A stretch of DNA of 38,795 nt from a virus: IMG/VR virus record IMGVR_UViG_3300043419_000931, positions 1-38,795 of that record; one strand, written 5' to 3'. A program made the position numbers and the translations under genes. This document shows, piece after piece, positions 37,630-38,795 of the stretch. The notes beneath the pieces were generated by a model. The model saw only the letters and a list, made by a program, of their open reading frames with translations. It had not been told where the DNA came from and made no database searches. Numbering within the stretch: the first letter of the stretch is position 1; every line of letters starts with the position of its first letter.

Positions 37630-38100
37630 ATGAGCCGAGCACTATCCAGCCGCGCCATCGCTTCGGGGAACGCGCAGCAGACATCCGAAGTCTGGCTGGT
37701 GCTTCTGACCATCAGCCACCCCGATCTTCTAGAACCGGTGCGTGTGGTCAACAACAACGAGAACATCACCTCTCGGGGAAACGAGTTCATCGCGTTCCCG
37801 TTTGAGATCGACTTGCCCGGGGAAGACCCTGACATGCCGTCCAAGGCACGGCTGCGCATCGACAACCTCGACCGGCGCATCGTCAACATCATCCGGTCGA
37901 TCACCTCGCCGCCGTCAATCTCGCTTGAGGTCATCCTTGCTTCGTACCCGGATGTGGTCGAGATCGGATTTGAGGGCTTGGTGATGCGCGAGGTGGAGTA
38001 CGACGCGCAGGCCGTGACCGGCGACTTGGTCTACGAGTCCATCTTCACGGAGCCAATCACATCAACCATGACGCCGAGTCGATTTCCGGGGCTGTTCTAA
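37630..38100 (+). CDS. minor tail protein (DUF1833, lambda gpL-like)
   Basis: A 156-residue protein with VWLVLLTISHPDLLEPVRVV and FEIDLPGEDPDMPSKARLRI, matching the DUF1833 family at the gpL position. The ATG at 37630 overlaps closely the previous stop and has no strong ribosome site, so coupling is likely. Confidence 0.8.
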   Translation: MSRALSSRAIASGNAQQTSEVWLVLLTISHPDLLEPVRVVNNNENITSRGNEFIAFPFEIDLPGEDPDMPSKARLRIDNLDRRIVNIIRSITSPPSISLEVILASYPDVVEIGFEGLVMREVEYDAQAVTGDLVYESIFTEPITSTMTPSRFPGLF

Positions 38101-38535
38101 GTGGAAACCTTGCCGTCATGGGTCAAGTCGTACATCGGCATCCCCTACGTCACGCACGGCAGGGATTATCACGGTTGTGATTGTTGGGGGCTGCTGGCGT
38201 TGGTCTGGAAAGACCAGTTTGGCGTTGCCCTGCCTGAGTACCTTGGTGATGGCTGGTACCCCGGCCAGAACCCAAAAGCCGTGGGACAGCACGCTGAAAT
38301 CCATGCGGCGCGTTTCACGCCGGTACCAGCCGGTCTAGAGCGCACAGGCGATGGCGTCCTCATTAGAATGAGAGGCGCTCCCCTGCATGTTGGACTTGTG
38401 ATAACGCCCGGTGTGATGCTGCACTGCCACGAAGATGCAGATTCTTGCGTGGAAAGCTACCGGACGTCGATGTGGGAGCGACGGGTAATAGGGTTTTACC
38501 GACACGAGGCAACTGATGACCGGCGAAGTACATGA
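38101..38535 (+). CDS. NlpC/P60 tail-tip peptidase, lambda gpK-like
   Basis: A 144-residue protein with GTG start right after the gpL-like stop. GCDCWGLLALV has the catalytic Cys28 and PLHVGLV the catalytic His96 of NlpC/P60 peptidases. It probably cleaves peptidoglycan peptides during entry or acts in tail assembly as lambda gpK. Confidence 0.88.
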   Translation: METLPSWVKSYIGIPYVTHGRDYHGCDCWGLLALVWKDQFGVALPEYLGDGWYPGQNPKAVGQHAEIHAARFTPVPAGLERTGDGVLIRMRGAPLHVGLVITPGVMLHCHEDADSCVESYRTSMWERRVIGFYRHEATDDRRST

Positions 38536-38795
38536 ATTGAGCACAGGAAACGAGGCTGCGCGTCAGCTTCTTGCCGTGCCGCCTTCGCAAATTGTCTACC
38601 AGCCGCACCCATTTTCTTCTGCGTTTGAACAAGCCCTCGCCGTCGAGGGCCAGACCGTCGAGCAACTTGTTGCATCGCTCGACCTGAACGAAGCCTACGA
38701 AGGCCACATCCACGTTTGGATTGGTGACCGTGAAATCTCCCGGCACCAGTGGCATCTCGTGCGCCCGCGAGAGGGCCAAATCATTTATGTGCGCG
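38516..38795 (+). CDS. partial CDS, tail tip/host specificity protein J N-terminus
   Basis: Runs off the right edge; 93 codons are visible from ATG 38516 (GAGG upstream). The sequence IVYQPHPFSSAFEQALAVEG, then WIGDREISRHQWHLVRPREG is like the N-terminal ubiquitin-like part of gpI/gpJ-type proteins that carry the VRVRPKEG-like pattern. It follows the gpK-like gene as in lambda (K, I, J). Whether it is I-like or J-like cannot be settled from the fragment. Confidence 0.6.
   Translation, partial: MTGEVHELSTGNEAARQLLAVPPSQIVYQPHPFSSAFEQALAVEGQTVEQLVASLDLNEAYEGHIHVWIGDREISRHQWHLVRPREGQIIYVR

Noticed and set aside
1-38795. tRNA genes, insertion sequences, CRISPR arrays and attachment sites
   Set aside because: I saw no cloverleaf-like tRNA, transposase gene, repeat-spacer array or integrase with adjacent core site in the window.

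Overview
The window is a contiguous piece of a tailed-phage genome with siphovirus architecture (long tape measure, tail tube, lambda-like tail tip genes), cut at both ends. A repressor and an exonuclease/recombinase module point to a temperate or formerly temperate phage, although no integrase is visible. The host is probably a Gram-negative bacterium and likely a proteobacterium: there are strong AGGAG ribosome sites, many GTG starts, a GH108 endolysin and a proline-rich lipoprotein. The host genus cannot be read from the sequence.

Layout. (1) 1-1826, minus: YqaJ exonuclease, the start of its probable annealing partner, and an HTH/S24-like repressor that lacks the catalytic residues. (2) 1857-6028, plus: DUF1064 protein, DUF1376-type replication protein with an iteron-like cluster inside it, a zinc-ribbon primase piece and a TOPRIM/RecA helicase, then two unknowns. 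(3) 5997-8106, minus: four small-to-medium accessory genes including a DUF932 protein. (4) 8452-11779, plus: ParB-methyltransferase, HNH protein, membrane proteins and endolysin. (5) 11757-13724, minus: seven small genes including a lipoprotein and a DUF3489 protein. (6) 13815-17490, plus: small and large terminase, portal, two membrane proteins. (7) 17492-19055, minus: seven small genes. (8) 19161-38795, plus: MuF head protein, a 1458-residue multi-enzyme protein (Nudix, HipA/PI-kinase-like, WGR, ADP-ribosyltransferase), head maturation protease, scaffold, decoration protein, capsid, connectors, tail tube, frameshifted tail chaperones, tape measure and tail tip genes.

Genes of minus-strand islands alternate with the plus-strand structural blocks. 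Nearly every junction between them carries a 16-bp palindrome, TRTCAY-N4-RTGAYA. I find 14 copies (6 perfect), all in gene leaders. Two divergent control regions, before the small terminase and before the MuF gene, are the same length and carry two copies exactly 52 bp apart. This looks like one regulon held by one dimeric regulator, most simply the repressor at 1206-1826, in a stoperator-like manner. A second shared element, GGAGAAAGC just ahead of the start codon, marks several minus-strand genes.

Other noteworthy signals are a textbook -1 slippery heptamer in the tail chaperone genes, an internal in-frame start for the scaffold inside a split protease/scaffold gene, a hairpin terminator between a strong promoter and the methyltransferase operon, hairpins after the capsid and tail tube genes, and a small gene overlapping the end of the ADP-ribosyltransferase protein that could be its partner.
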